From: an uncultured Pirellula sp.
Lineage (GTDB): Bacteria; Planctomycetota; Planctomycetia; Pirellulales; Pirellulaceae
NCBI GenBank assembly: GCA_903858115.1
Contig: CAIOHR010000179.1
Coordinates: 1-63,949 of the forward strand
Direction of reading: 5' to 3'
DNA length: 63,949 nt
The notes under the pieces are model-generated. The model had not been told where the DNA came from, searched no databases, and saw only the letters and a list, made by a program, of their open reading frames with translations. Below, piece by piece: positions 53,201 to 59,985 of the stretch (positions are counted from its first letter, which is position 1; each line of letters begins with the position of its first letter). The translations under genes were made by a program, and so were the position numbers.

Positions 53201-55935
53201 GGGTCGGCAATGAGGCTCGGCAAAATCGTGACGGATCCTCCTTCCCCAACAGTCAACGCGCCAATCAAAAGCGAATAGGTACCGTTGACCATCAAACGGG
53301 CCGAGATTATGTTTCCGCTTCGCTCCAACGGGATTGCGTTACCAATTGGATCCAACAACTGATAGGTAACGCGAAAGAAAGGAGTCACATTTTGAATGTC
53401 GAAACTAAATGTTTGTGCTACCTCACCTGAAAATCGATAGGGAGTTATGTATCCCGTCGCGACATTGGTAGTCGTAGGACTGCCGAGCACAAGTGGAGGA
53501 GCAGATTTCAAGTCAAGAAGTCGAAAACCAAACGACGATGTCGCGAACGAAGAACTGTCGACGACAATGTAATACGTGCTTGTTTCAGGAAGGGCAACGA
53601 CTTGTTCATCGCTCGCTGTGGTACCGACGACCTGTTGGCCTCCCGGGCCATAAATGACAAATCCAACGCGACGGTCTTGGTTCAGTGCGTCGTAATAGAG
53701 GACTTGCCCGGCGTTGCCATCGAAGCGATAGATTTCGGCTCGGCCGGCGGGATCGGATACGCCGGTAACATCCGTACCAAAGGTAACTTTGGGTGCAGCA
53801 TCCATGTTGACGAGTTGGAAGGAAAAATTGAACGCTGTGGATTGCTCCCCCGTAATCAAGAAGTAGTACTTGCCCGTTTCCCTGAATGCCAATGCTCCAA
53901 ACTGGTTTGCAACTGCATTGTTGTCTGTCTGAGAACCAAGCTCACCAAATTCTCCGCTTGGTGACAGCACACGAATACTGACATTCGGAGATGGGTTTGG
54001 ATTGATGGCGTCGTAATAGAGCGGTTGGCCTGCGACGACATCAAAAGCGATAACTTTGGATTCGCGGCCGGTGGGAAAGTTCACGGTGACTTTCTCGTCA
54101 AGATTGGCGGGCACGGCTGCCGTCGCAACGTCGATTAGTTCGAATTTGTAGGTTCCGCTATACCCGTCGACGGGTGGTTTGACCGTCAGAGAATTGGTTC
54201 CTGCCAAATAGGTCACAAAGGGGCCAATGTCGAGTCCGTCGGCACTGCCTAGGTTGAAATTGGTCGAACCGTTAGGCAGCCTGATAACTGCGTTGCTCGT
54301 TGTGGTCACCCCCGAGTACTTTCCAGGAGCCAAGGTGACTTGAGTATCGTCCTGCGTCGCGACGACAAGAAACTGAGTTCCTTCGACGTGGGCGATGGAA
54401 GCGTACGTGTTCTCATAGCCCAGATTGATGTATTCGAGCCCAAGTGCATTGACCGGCAGGGCCAAGAACGCGTCGGACGTACTGACTGCAAGATCGAGTC
54501 CGTACACGGTGACGGGCTCCTTCGTGACCACGTGGATTCCTTTGCGCTGCACCTTGGCAATGAGCTCGACCTCCACATCAAAATCGGTTTCGTTGTCGTT
54601 GTCGTCGCCAACATCCAAGCTGGGGAGTTCGACCACACTCACCTCTCCAGGGTTGACGATGAAGTCCCGATGAAATGGCAGGCTGGTCGCAGGATCAATC
54701 AAACCTGGAATATCGACGACTCCAGTCGTGGCCACATCGCCGGAAATGTAAAGGACTTTCTGTGGCCGATTATTGCCCTCGAAAAGATTATCGGGGAATC
54801 CAATCCAAAACTCTTTACCGCGGGATTCTATCGGTCGCGACGAAGAGGAATCAAAAGCAGAGAAACCATCTTCGGGCCCACCCTTCGTTGCGCCTCCGTT
54901 CGGGTTACCACTTGCCGAAGCGTTGGAACCTGACTGCTGGCGAGCGGTTACCGGTCGACCAGGAATGGATTCAGTATTCGGAAAGCCCGAGAGTGGCGAA
55001 CCGGATGGCACGGAACCTTTGGCAATGGAACCTTTTCCAAAAGAGCCGGCTCCAGCAGAGCTCCCAATTCCGGAAGCCCTCAGCGGCCCCATCCTTGGTG
55101 GCATAGGTTCGAAGCGAACCGATGCCACGGTGACGGCTGTAGTCGTATCGCCGTCGTTATTGACCAGCCGCAAAACAAGCTTAGCTTTCGTACCAGGCAA
55201 CACATCGACCAAAGAAAGTGAAACCCTGTTGTTGTTGACGACGACGTCCGACGTTGTCGTTGCATCTATTCCCTCGGATATGTTAAAGAAGGAATCCTTT
55301 CCATCACCCAGCGTTCGGACCAAGGAACGCCCTTGCTCATCGAGCAACGCGGCTTCAAAGGCATCGCGCGCTCGCCCGATGCTGGAGGTATCGAACTGCA
55401 ACGATTGAAATTCGAAGCTTAATGCATTGAACGCTTCGGGAATGATAACATCGGAAATGAGCGATGTAGTAAACGAGCTTCCTTCTCGAATCCGAGGCTT
55501 GCAACTATCGCCAACGAAACTACCTGTGCCACCAGCCACACCTCCCGTTTGATCGAATCGCCAGCCTGGCTCCCACGTTCCTCGATTGATCGCATTGATC
55601 ACAATCAAGGCGTCGATAGGTGTAACCAAATTGTCGCAATCGACATCAACAAAAGGAGGGGGGGTGATTCCATTGGAGCCCACGGGGGGAAGCGGCGCTG
55701 AGCCCGAACTTCGAATCCGAGGCCCATTCAGTTCATTGATGATTGACAATGCATCCAATGCGTCCACCGACTGAAACTCGTCGCCCGTTACATTCAGCGG
55801 CTGGAGAACATTGTGCCAATCCGATGCTAAAAGATGTCGGGCTTCCAACCTCTCCCAGCATAAGAAACGTTGTTTCCGCCTTTTCGATTGACGCTTGCGA
55901 AGATAATGACGAATTGATTTCCTACTGGACGACAT
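41266..55935 (-). CDS. Giant exported surface protein: dockerin-like, split IgGFc-binding, PPC-like, Big_1, He_PIG, RHS, SdrD-B
   Basis: One open frame of 4889 codons (about 520 kDa). The N-terminus has a very basic stretch (SIRHYLRKRQSKRRKQR) and the planctomycete-type motif LEARHLLAS, presumed to mark export. Domains by approximate residue: dockerin-like calcium loops 45-125; IgGFc-binding N-part 372-590 (GKEFWIGFPDN); seven PPC-like repeats of about 100 residues 598-1320; IgGFc-binding C-part 1355-1640 (DLTGSMIKSTKPVAVFGGN, HLVEQLPPTNTWGREFVTMP); Big_1-like 1645-1800; eleven He_PIG/cadherin-like repeats 1948-2960; RHS/YD-repeat shell from about 3166 with RHS core ending DPMGLQ near 4480; a post-core Gly-rich region with no toxin motif; a Pro/Asn/Asp-rich linker; SdrD-B-like domain 4760-4889. 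The ATG has GAGG 8 nt upstream. A surface adhesin or matrix protein is likely. Confidence 0.9.
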   Translation of the reverse strand: MSSSRKSIRHYLRKRQSKRRKQRFLCWERLEARHLLASDWHNVLQPLNVTGDEFQSVDALDALSIINELNGPRIRSSGSAPLPPVGSNGITPPPFVDVDCDNLVTPIDALIVINAINRGTWEPGWRFDQTGGVAGGTGSFVGDSCKPRIREGSSFTTSLISDVIIPEAFNALSFEFQSLQFDTSSIGRARDAFEAALLDEQGRSLVRTLGDGKDSFFNISEGIDATTTSDVVVNNNRVSLSLVDVLPGTKAKLVLRLVNNDGDTTTAVTVASVRFEPMPPRMGPLRASGIGSSAGAGSFGKGSIAKGSVPSGSPLSGFPNTESIPGRPVTARQQSGSNASASGNPNGGATKGGPEDGFSAFDSSSSRPIESRGKEFWIGFPDNLFEGNNRPQKVLYISGDVATTGVVDIPGLIDPATSLPFHRDFIVNPGEVSVVELPSLDVGDDNDNETDFDVEVELIAKVQRKGIHVVTKEPVTVYGLDLAVSTSDAFLALPVNALGLEYINLGYENTYASIAHVEGTQFLVVATQDDTQVTLAPGKYSGVTTTSNAVIRLPNGSTNFNLGSADGLDIGPFVTYLAGTNSLTVKPPVDGYSGTYKFELIDVATAAVPANLDEKVTVNFPTGRESKVIAFDVVAGQPLYYDAINPNPSPNVSIRVLSPSGEFGELGSQTDNNAVANQFGALAFRETGKYYFLITGEQSTAFNFSFQLVNMDAAPKVTFGTDVTGVSDPAGRAEIYRFDGNAGQVLYYDALNQDRRVGFVIYGPGGQQVVGTTASDEQVVALPETSTYYIVVDSSSFATSSFGFRLLDLKSAPPLVLGSPTTTNVATGYITPYRFSGEVAQTFSFDIQNVTPFFRVTYQLLDPIGNAIPLERSGNIISARLMVNGTYSLLIGALTVGEGGSVTILPSLIADPIVPKSGFNSNQTLTITPGVTATYQFTAPAGTRILVDSLDTTNENLYVILNAPDGTRLYTGFGAANELQDIPRYGPAFLPQSGTYTLTLGGWTPTDSGSYLFRVLDLDTAGIPIATNTVVNGSFPTEREALIYTFDATAGEKLLFDGLSGGFIFGIYSGELNSIYGRGAFGAASTAEVDGLGRVLRSGRHYVLFHGDPSVPKDFSFQIHILSAAPSLALGNETSGTVASNSQVVYRMQLTAGQRIRFDNLLPYNGDISFRIANSGGRVVLYQEDDSAPPGNRLIVVPESGEYFFSVLSRQSTPANFRFRLDDLTLAPLLTFDTDLEVTLNPGNAAHVFRFDATAGETIQLDNFDSSLPLHWEVNGPVTQFRGGNYDGSDFSAGILSSGTHYLAISGRQNSGPITLRFRATRTSGPVVPLTGFNTPVDLNVGQHESKQYSFSAPTGRLVYLNVMRSEFAIPTQTVTLNQGETYLLRDLALGRVGGASDLTGSMIKSTKPVAVFGGNRASFVPSQYFAADHLVEQLPPTNTWGREFVTMPLVTGSTRGDRFRFLAQADGTQVSIDGTVAATLNRGEFYEQVVIGPAHVIANLPILVAQYAHSQNYYRTDPGGNPNFQGDPFMMIVPPFEQFLSNYTVSTPVQSSILNAQRFDRNYINIVATAAAVGLIYVNGVAVDASRFVAIGTSGFYGAQIPIALGSYQLAGPLPFGAFVYGFGSFDSYGYVGGQSLSPVASVRSVLLTPPTASPQIGNSFRLTATVADVAGTPLQGVRVDFDVAGVNPQRGFGFSNANGVVQFSYRGINQGRDIVTASVGQLLDDSIVDWRAAAIAPQLLVAAPLDGSSVAAGTTLVATGIAIADFPSATLDLVTVNGVPLTSIDAAGNFFAQLFVGPGENEFEFTAIDSNGNTGSQVIKVRGTQRDPSKIDFTQFANVSGSFKETYARSSFHQSKRSFLAETAIENVGQFPTDVPLLVGITNISDPMILVRDADGQTPDGIPYYDFTGLTTGGTLAPRGKTGFLSAEFFNPNKTQFTYDLVFYGRLNEPPQINSLPPTEADLNREYRYDVFAIDPNNDAIKFELVEAPASMTINSTNGQIRWNPASSDVGLHTVDVRVSDTRLGVSTQRFTLSARPTPANRAPVFTSIPVAVADVGSSYPYTAQAVDADSDVLGYRLVTAPTGMTINALSGAIQWIPTPQQLGAQPVVVEVSDARGGSAEQSFSLLVLSPADNAAPVIVSSAPTAIKRSGLTYQVVALDGDSQPLAYRLAVAPAGMTISATGLVQWIPTSGQFGPHQVAIEVLDTRGGRDSQSFTLAVFDNENPAITSQPITSARLNTTYSYQVMATDSIDDLLSYELTDAPFGMTISASSGLITWDVTESAYEREPVTISVFDGRGGMASQQFIIAVTGGQSQAFNIHPIFVSKPPLGASVGTKLSYHAQARDPDGDTLTYDLPLGPNGMRIDSTTGQLGWLPQSNQAGIQQVVIRARDGQGGTWLQSFQIDVDGSNIAPVITSSPVITASVGNPWEYRLHVQDADGDPLMFELEAPVAGLSLSPSNNSDASAVLSFTPTTAGSVDVVLVAKDSRGGRSEQRFAVQIVATAANIAPMIHSVPRLTVPAGQTWVYLVSAGDSNGDPITMTLPTAPNGMTLDAGLRLVSWTPTLSQLGSHSIVLNVTDGRGGNNSQSVTLEVVSNSDNATPSIVSPPSAFRATVGEPFKYDLRAADDDSDPVEWTLIEAPHGVSLDRRYGTLRWIPTLDQLGLQRFVVSAKDPSGLEALQSFSLNISGANIGPSILSRAPIAAVVDDRYVYGIRAVDPENDPLVFSLASGPSGMTIDAARGIIRWTPTLGQLGNANATVEVTDSRGNKSAQRFQINVTQVVRNQEPIITSRAIFRARVDAVYQYDINAIDPEGDSIAYSLVSAPTGMQIDAVSGVITWTPTVAQAGSHLVQVAAQDSAGGRSIQRFAVLARINQRPVINSQALTSVAFGEKYYYDVQVTDPEGDSLSYELATGPSGMTIDSLGRLMWQTEPGVPVSNPVALRVTDSYGGVATQIYTLSVTPDTAAPRVELRLSANPVALGQNTVVVVQSSDNVGVVGVRLTMNGRPLVLDTNHSVTLQGDIAGLYELRATARDASGNEGTSNVSLRVFDPADTQGPTIRITSPQPNAAITTLTDLVGSITDDNLRFYRIDYGRADLVDINQPELNDPDYRTITTSNVAAADRVLATFDPTMLTNDDYVVRVFAQDLSGNVSTKVLPLSLDGQLKLGEYNLEFTDLTVPLSGIPISIRRTYNSRSANESGDFGFGWTLSTQNAQIRESIPVNPLEEQVSFAANPFREGTRVYLTNPEGKRVGFTFRPTPSFSLFGGGSWTPRFVADPGVYDQLDVGSVPLRKINGAFYGSSFGEPFNPPAYRLTTKEKTVYEYGQFGGLANVYDRNGNRIEFRPDGIFSSSGSSIQFIRDPQGRIARIIDPAGNVLHYSYNAANELSKFTDQAGLSRQYRYFSTPAHFLRTIVDPNGEKVFEAQFDSQGRLTSSINAAGASLKNEFFVAEHKEVTTDPLGHKTTVVFDDRGNIQRVERPGGSVVLMEYDNNDNLVKTTDEAGNIVTQAFDDRGNLIAITNPLGEMFTSQFNSAGQITSTLDPLGRSVQFVYDESGNLIKVVNALGQTTSASYDAKGRVTQSTNGKGAILRMAYGNGLKAERIAFEPAPSATGGTASASGAPTKNFEYNQLGQTIRETDENGNTTTYEYDAVGRPVSTSDALGNKYRYLYLGDRLVEVIDPLGRSTRYEHDNLGRRVREIDSIGGVQSATYNASNQVTSSTDQLGRITRYQFRTDGKLESEVDPLGNVTRYEYNAVGFRTAVVDALGHRWTYQYDALGRLLSETNPLGASTTYTYDAIGNNTLITDANGNSTRYEYDALNRVVRIVDAQGNPTSITYDDNSNPIEVTDAKSRVSTFEYDYRDRLIKATDPAGFVRRQAFDHFGNRISVTNEIGDTTLLFYDAANRGVSTRDSKGNMTSRVLDAFGNTIRFRNELGQTSNFEIDAMNRIKSISTTEGRIIRKEYDAVGNEIAYTDPAGNTTRMEYDALDRLTRRIDPLTHTTTLGYDAVGSQISRFDRNGREIRYTYDAARRLTSEAWYSGATQVNNMDASFDAVGNVLTLNDARSSLQFTYDTLNRVAAQDNAGTSGVPRVKWTADYDSIGNLLNVTDNLGANFSRTLDRRDQAISSTLQGGDADPMRVDFTYSPRGQKTTETRFADLAGNQKVGSTRRLYNAQGQLTDLTHFNALDAVLVDFDYQYDALFQLTEESGTFGPKQYEYDHAGQLVSVDKGNVPAETYQFDANGNRLGTGIVTGPGNRLLSDGTFRYIYDNEGNLTEKTRISSNEKWIFSYDHRNLMTRAESRTASGVTVNAIHYRYDALNRRIAVETDGATVSTVYLGNSPWVEFDAAGNLLARYLPGNDIDELLARYRPSEGVSWYLVDRLGSVTNIADRTGAIVNQVQYDSYGNVLSETNSSRGDRFKFTGRELDSVSGLYYNRARYYDPTTGRFVSDDPLVFNGGDANLKRYASNDPVNNTDPMGLQAMSEGGGLMAFVSYYADFALNYGSDEPFTFRIGCKQGACGISGATDPETKLKYSVPVPGTNGKLKLGGTVGSEKLKANATGGLGPVSASAGTDGFSVKLKGEVGPKSWGQFEDSVELNSKGETKFELKGPGAYAPSFSSERADLPAIPNLPNRDEFAFLVESTATGPHLVIAADIAIYVGVAEQLALIARVASAEDWETAVQVDYARKTDNPKAAVKAVGFATIVPRNLPTPGQSGGGPPGGNPTRNTTNTNNPGGGPSNDDNDDGDEDPNNDPDEPIETGDGSLAAIGDFVWNDVDRDGVQDVNESGVSGILVRLYSPGADGQIGGGDDIHLGEKLTDSFGWYFFGLLQPGTYYIQFDLTTLPAGFGPTIPNVGSDERDSDADNQGLDRLTSLDAGEVDLTHDFGIRRL

Positions 55936-56115
55936 ATTGTTGCCTCGTCATATCACCACTCGTGTAATCTTTTGGAGTAACATGGACAAAAGGCTGCAGG
56001 CACCCCCTTATAGCTGCGTGTGAAGTTCACACACCAATCTACAAGTGCGCCAGGTTTTGATTCCTTTCAGGTCGTTCTTGGTTTTCGCCAAAAACATATT
56101 ATAGTCTCGAAAGTC
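55936..56115. promoter_or_regulatory. Divergent promoter region, giant gene / ECF sigma factor
   Basis: A 180-bp region between divergent starts at 55935 and 56116. It must carry the promoters of both genes. No classical sigma-70 hexamers stand out, which would fit dependence on an alternative sigma factor such as the one encoded here (inference). Minus-strand GAGG before 55935 is the ribosome-binding site of the giant gene. Confidence 0.45.
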
Positions 56116-56709
56116 ATGACCGAAGACACACCCATCAGTTTGCTTCAACGACTACGCCACCGACCGCATGACGCAGATTGGCGACGATTAATCGACCTCT
56201 ATTCCCCTTTGATTAGCCGGTGGCTTCTCGGATTCGGCCTGCGTCAATCCGATGTAGACGATTTGTCGCAAGATGTCTTACAAGCACTGGTTCGCGAGGT
56301 GTCTAGTTTTCAACACAACGGGCATTCCGGAGCATTCCGTCGCTGGTTGCGAGTCACGATGGTCCATCGTCTCAAGGGCTTTTGGCGAAACCGCCGAACC
56401 GAGAATCAACTCACAGGATGGGACGCGGAAATGACACTAGAACGAATGGAGGATCCGAATAGTGACCCAAACCTATTATGGGATCAAGAGCATGATCAAT
56501 ACGTTGTTCACAAACTACTTCAATTGGTAGAACCTCAATTCACCGCGTCCAGTTGGGCGGCTTTTCAACGACAAGTTCTGGACGGATGCAAAGCGAGCGC
56601 GGTGGCAGAAGAACTCGGCATCAGCGTCAATGCAGTTCTCATCGCGAAGTCGAGAGTATTGCAAGCTTTACGACAGGAAGCGAAAGGTTTAGTGGAACTC
56701 GATGGATAA
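56116..56709 (+). CDS. ECF-type RNA polymerase sigma factor
   Basis: About 197 residues with the ECF layout: sigma region 2 (about 20-90; WRRLIDLYSPLISRWLLGFGL, the DVDDLSQDVLQALV -10-binding/core-binding part, then FRRWLRVTMVHRLKGFWRNR) and region 4 (about 135-185; VLDGCKASAVAEELGISVNAV helix-turn-helix). It resembles the planctomycete ECF groups whose genes sit next to Ser/Thr kinases. The ATG at 56116 is chosen; upstream codons to 56020 do not look like protein. A kinase with an anti-sigma-like N-terminus follows 157 bp later, and the giant surface protein gene diverges, making it a candidate target. Confidence 0.9.
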   Translation: MTEDTPISLLQRLRHRPHDADWRRLIDLYSPLISRWLLGFGLRQSDVDDLSQDVLQALVREVSSFQHNGHSGAFRRWLRVTMVHRLKGFWRNRRTENQLTGWDAEMTLERMEDPNSDPNLLWDQEHDQYVVHKLLQLVEPQFTASSWAAFQRQVLDGCKASAVAEELGISVNAVLIAKSRVLQALRQEAKGLVELDG

Positions 56710-56866
56710 TTTGAAAGGATTTGTATTGTGGCGCACTATAGACGTTACAAGTCAAGTGTCTTAGGAATTCTTGCTTGTCTCTACCCTGATTTCAGAATAG
56801 GAGGGACAAATGAAAAGGGGAGCTAGACAGTGTGATGCAATTGCTCAGGAGCTTCTTGGATAAACA

Positions 56867-59800
56867 ATGATCCCTTCAACCGCGACCGTAGATTCAGCCA
56901 GCGATCATCCAAGCGCAGAAGCGTTGTGTGCATTTGCGAATGGCCTAGCCGACTCCGATCAATCCACTTGGATCGAAGAACACGTTGCGAAAAGCGATAC
57001 CTGCGCTTCCAATCTGGAAAACGCTCCTGGGGATGGACTGGTAGAGCTCCTTCGCACTCCTCGCCGCGATGGACTCAGCCCAAGCGATCCACTTTGGCTA
57101 AGCAAAACATTTCAAGGAAAAAGGCAAACTGCCTCAGGCTTTCAGATGCTAGAGCCACTTGGACGCGGCGGTATGGGGATCGTGTATCTGGCCTGGCAAC
57201 CATCCCTACAACGTCATGTCGCTCTCAAAATGATGGCTCGTGGAAACCTGGCCCAGCCAGAGGACATACGTCGCTTTCAACGTGAAGCGGAAGCGGCTGC
57301 GTCGCTTAAGCACGAGAACATCGTGCAGGTCTATGAGGTTGGTGAGCTAGACGGCAGCCCGTATATTGCCATGGAGCTAGTCAAGGGGTGTACTCTTTCC
57401 AAGTACCTCGCTGGTGGTCCGATGCCTGTAGATTCAGCAGTCCAACTCTCCATCCAAATTGCTCGAGCGATTCAACATGCCCATTCCAAGTCGATCATTC
57501 ATCGTGATCTGAAGCCATCCAACATTCTACTCGAGGGATTCTATCTTGATGAGGAATCAAACACCAATCGGGACTCGAAAAATGACCTGCACCCAAAGAT
57601 CGTCGATTTTGGGCTCGCAAAGCGAGTTGGCCAGTTAGATAACGCAACTCTTACAGGGGATTTGATCGGAACCCCGAGCTACATGTCACCGGAACAGGCC
57701 TTCGGAGATACACAAGCCATCGGTGTTGGATCAGACATTTATTCCCTAGGGGCAATACTCTACGAAGCTCTTGTGGGACGTCCTCCCTTTCAAGGTTCGG
57801 GACCCCTTGAAACAGTCGAACAAGTTCGTTCTCAGGAACCAGTCCGGCCGACGAGTCTTCGCGCTGGGATTCCCCGCGATGTTGAAACGATTTGTTTGAA
57901 ATGCCTAGAGAAGGTGCCCGCTCAGCGATATGCACGGGCTACCGATATTCTAGAGGATTTGTTGCGTTTTCAAGGTGGTCTTCCCATCGCAGCTCGGCAA
58001 ACGGGCTGGATGACGCGGGCCACCAAGTGGGCTAAGCGACGACCTACTTTGGCTGCTCTTGTCGCTACGCTAGCCCTCTGTGCTGCTGGATGGCTAGGTA
58101 CCGAAATCGTACACAACCATTCCATGCGATTGGCCCTCGAAGGAACTCAACAGGAAAAGGCACGAGCCAATACCAACTTCCAATTCGCCATTCGATCCAT
58201 CGAACAGATGCTGGACAGAGTCGGCTTCGACCAAATGATGGATCGTCCTGCGATGGAAGAAGTTCGAGCCGACTTGCTTACAGATGCAGTCAACTTTTAT
58301 TCGGAACTCCTTTCGACTCAACCTGAATCCGATGTCGATTCAAAACGTCTCTACTACCGAGCTCTTTCAAGGCAGGGTAGTATCCTCAGAACGCTGGGAA
58401 GAAATGATGCGGCTCGAGAAAGCTTGCGACAAGCCATCGACCTGCAATCTCATTTGCTGAAAGAGTATCCAAAAGATTCGGAACTCCAACACGAACTCGC
58501 GGTCAGCCATACCAACTACGGATTGGTCGACCACAACGCCGACAGCTTCCGTAGTGCGATCGAGCTGTTGTCCGAGATCCAATCGACCTTGCCTATTTGC
58601 CGTCGCGACTTGGCTCAAGCAATGTCCAATTTGGGCACAGCCACGAGCACGATGGACGAGCAAGAGTCGCACCACCTTAACGCATTGCAATTGCGACAAG
58701 AACTGCTTGCAGAAGCACCAGAAGATTCGCAATTGCAGTTCGGATTGGCACAGACATATTACAACCTAGGCTTACTCTACATTCGAACGCATCGATTGCA
58801 TGCAGGAGCCGAAACGATGGTCAAGGCGATTGGCATTTTTGAAAAATTGGTAGAGCGCCACGGCTCCGTGTCGGATTATCAATTTTCCCTGGCAGAGTGT
58901 TACGCTAGCTTCGCAGTCATGCAGCAGCATCTCGGACAGTTGGATGATGCAATTCAAACGAGCGACAAAGGGATCAACCTACGAACTGTATTGGCCGCTA
59001 GATTCCCCAAGGTTCCATCGTTACGGCAAAGCCTAGCTCGAAGCTACCTAACGCACGTGTCGCTTCTGTTGCCCGTCAATCGGTTCCCAGATGCAATGAT
59101 ACTAAGTCAGAAGGCGCTAGACATTGCAGAAGAACTGAATCGAGAGTCAGCAAGTCGCGATCATCGTATATTTGTTGCTGCCTGCCTAACGATCCTGGCG
59201 ACTTCGGCTTCAGGAATCCCGGATATCTCAACTTCCAAGTCGGCGTTTGAAAGAGCGACACGCCTGTACGACGAGCTTTTGGAAGAAGTTCCCAATGACG
59301 ACTATTGCCTTACAGAAGCAGGCGTTAACTGCATGAACTTTAGCAACATTCTTCGCTCAGAGGATCCATCGACAGCGATGGAGTACAACAACCGATCCGT
59401 TGAGATACTTGAAAAATTGTATTCAGGAGATCCCAAGCGACAGGATTACCAACTCTACTTATTCAATGCACACGGTGCTCGCGCGCAAACACTTGAGACG
59501 CTGAAGCGGTATCCTGAAGCTGCGAAAGCATGGAGCAGGCTGGTTGAGCTATCTTCATTAACAGATCGAAGCCAATATGAGTTGCTCGAAGCGTTGGCTT
59601 TGGCCCGGGCAGGCGCCACCTTCGAAGCAGCAGCAATCGGGCATAGGCTAACGGCAACACAAGGACTTACGGGCGCCGATCTTTACAACCTTGCGTGTCT
59701 TTTCGGAATACTGGACGCAAAAGAGGACGGAATCAAGAGAGACCCAACCGATCCAACAGAAGCTCCTACCTCCAACAGCGAGATGGCTTTGAATCTCCTG

Positions 59801-59929
59801 AGCCAGCCATCGATGTTGCAGTTTTTGCAAACGGAAGCCAATCGTCAGCAAATGCTCTCCGATCCCGATTTGGAAACAATTCGCTTGCATCCCGGTTTTC
59901 TTGAACTCTGCGAAAAGCTAAACCAATGA
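56867..59929 (+). CDS. Ser/Thr kinase with degenerate anti-sigma-like zinc finger and TPR region
   Basis: 1020 residues. Residues about 15-60 resemble the anti-sigma zinc finger (HPSAEALCAFANGL...IEEHVAKSDTC), but the H-x3-C-x2-C motif reads H-x3-S-x2-C, so a metal ligand is lost. Kinase domain at about 95-370: GRGGMGIVYLAW, VALKMMARG, HRDLKPSNILL (His near 212), VDFGLAKRVG, GTPSYMSPEQAFGD, all active-type residues present. One membrane helix at about 394-411 (LAALVATLALCAAGWLG), then some 600 residues of TPR-like helices (for example YYRALSRQGSILRTLGRNDAARESL). It probably forms a sigma/kinase pair with the gene upstream: the kinase domain is cytoplasmic and the TPR part outside. Confidence 0.92.
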   Translation: MIPSTATVDSASDHPSAEALCAFANGLADSDQSTWIEEHVAKSDTCASNLENAPGDGLVELLRTPRRDGLSPSDPLWLSKTFQGKRQTASGFQMLEPLGRGGMGIVYLAWQPSLQRHVALKMMARGNLAQPEDIRRFQREAEAAASLKHENIVQVYEVGELDGSPYIAMELVKGCTLSKYLAGGPMPVDSAVQLSIQIARAIQHAHSKSIIHRDLKPSNILLEGFYLDEESNTNRDSKNDLHPKIVDFGLAKRVGQLDNATLTGDLIGTPSYMSPEQAFGDTQAIGVGSDIYSLGAILYEALVGRPPFQGSGPLETVEQVRSQEPVRPTSLRAGIPRDVETICLKCLEKVPAQRYARATDILEDLLRFQGGLPIAARQTGWMTRATKWAKRRPTLAALVATLALCAAGWLGTEIVHNHSMRLALEGTQQEKARANTNFQFAIRSIEQMLDRVGFDQMMDRPAMEEVRADLLTDAVNFYSELLSTQPESDVDSKRLYYRALSRQGSILRTLGRNDAARESLRQAIDLQSHLLKEYPKDSELQHELAVSHTNYGLVDHNADSFRSAIELLSEIQSTLPICRRDLAQAMSNLGTATSTMDEQESHHLNALQLRQELLAEAPEDSQLQFGLAQTYYNLGLLYIRTHRLHAGAETMVKAIGIFEKLVERHGSVSDYQFSLAECYASFAVMQQHLGQLDDAIQTSDKGINLRTVLAARFPKVPSLRQSLARSYLTHVSLLLPVNRFPDAMILSQKALDIAEELNRESASRDHRIFVAACLTILATSASGIPDISTSKSAFERATRLYDELLEEVPNDDYCLTEAGVNCMNFSNILRSEDPSTAMEYNNRSVEILEKLYSGDPKRQDYQLYLFNAHGARAQTLETLKRYPEAAKAWSRLVELSSLTDRSQYELLEALALARAGATFEAAAIGHRLTATQGLTGADLYNLACLFGILDAKEDGIKRDPTDPTEAPTSNSEMALNLLSQPSMLQFLQTEANRQQMLSDPDLETIRLHPGFLELCEKLNQ

Positions 59930-59985
59930 ACGCGCCGCAATAAGCCGCAGAACGTCAGAACAAGTATTGGAACCTTCTTCATCGC

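Noticed and set aside
41266..55935. Giant gene as an RHS polymorphic toxin
   Set aside because: No toxin motif after the RHS core and no immunity gene; the C-terminus is an SdrD-B-like domain.
41593..55967. Many 60-200-codon plus-strand frames opposite the giant gene
   Set aside because: They are antisense shadows of a repetitive coding sequence and show no family motifs of their own.
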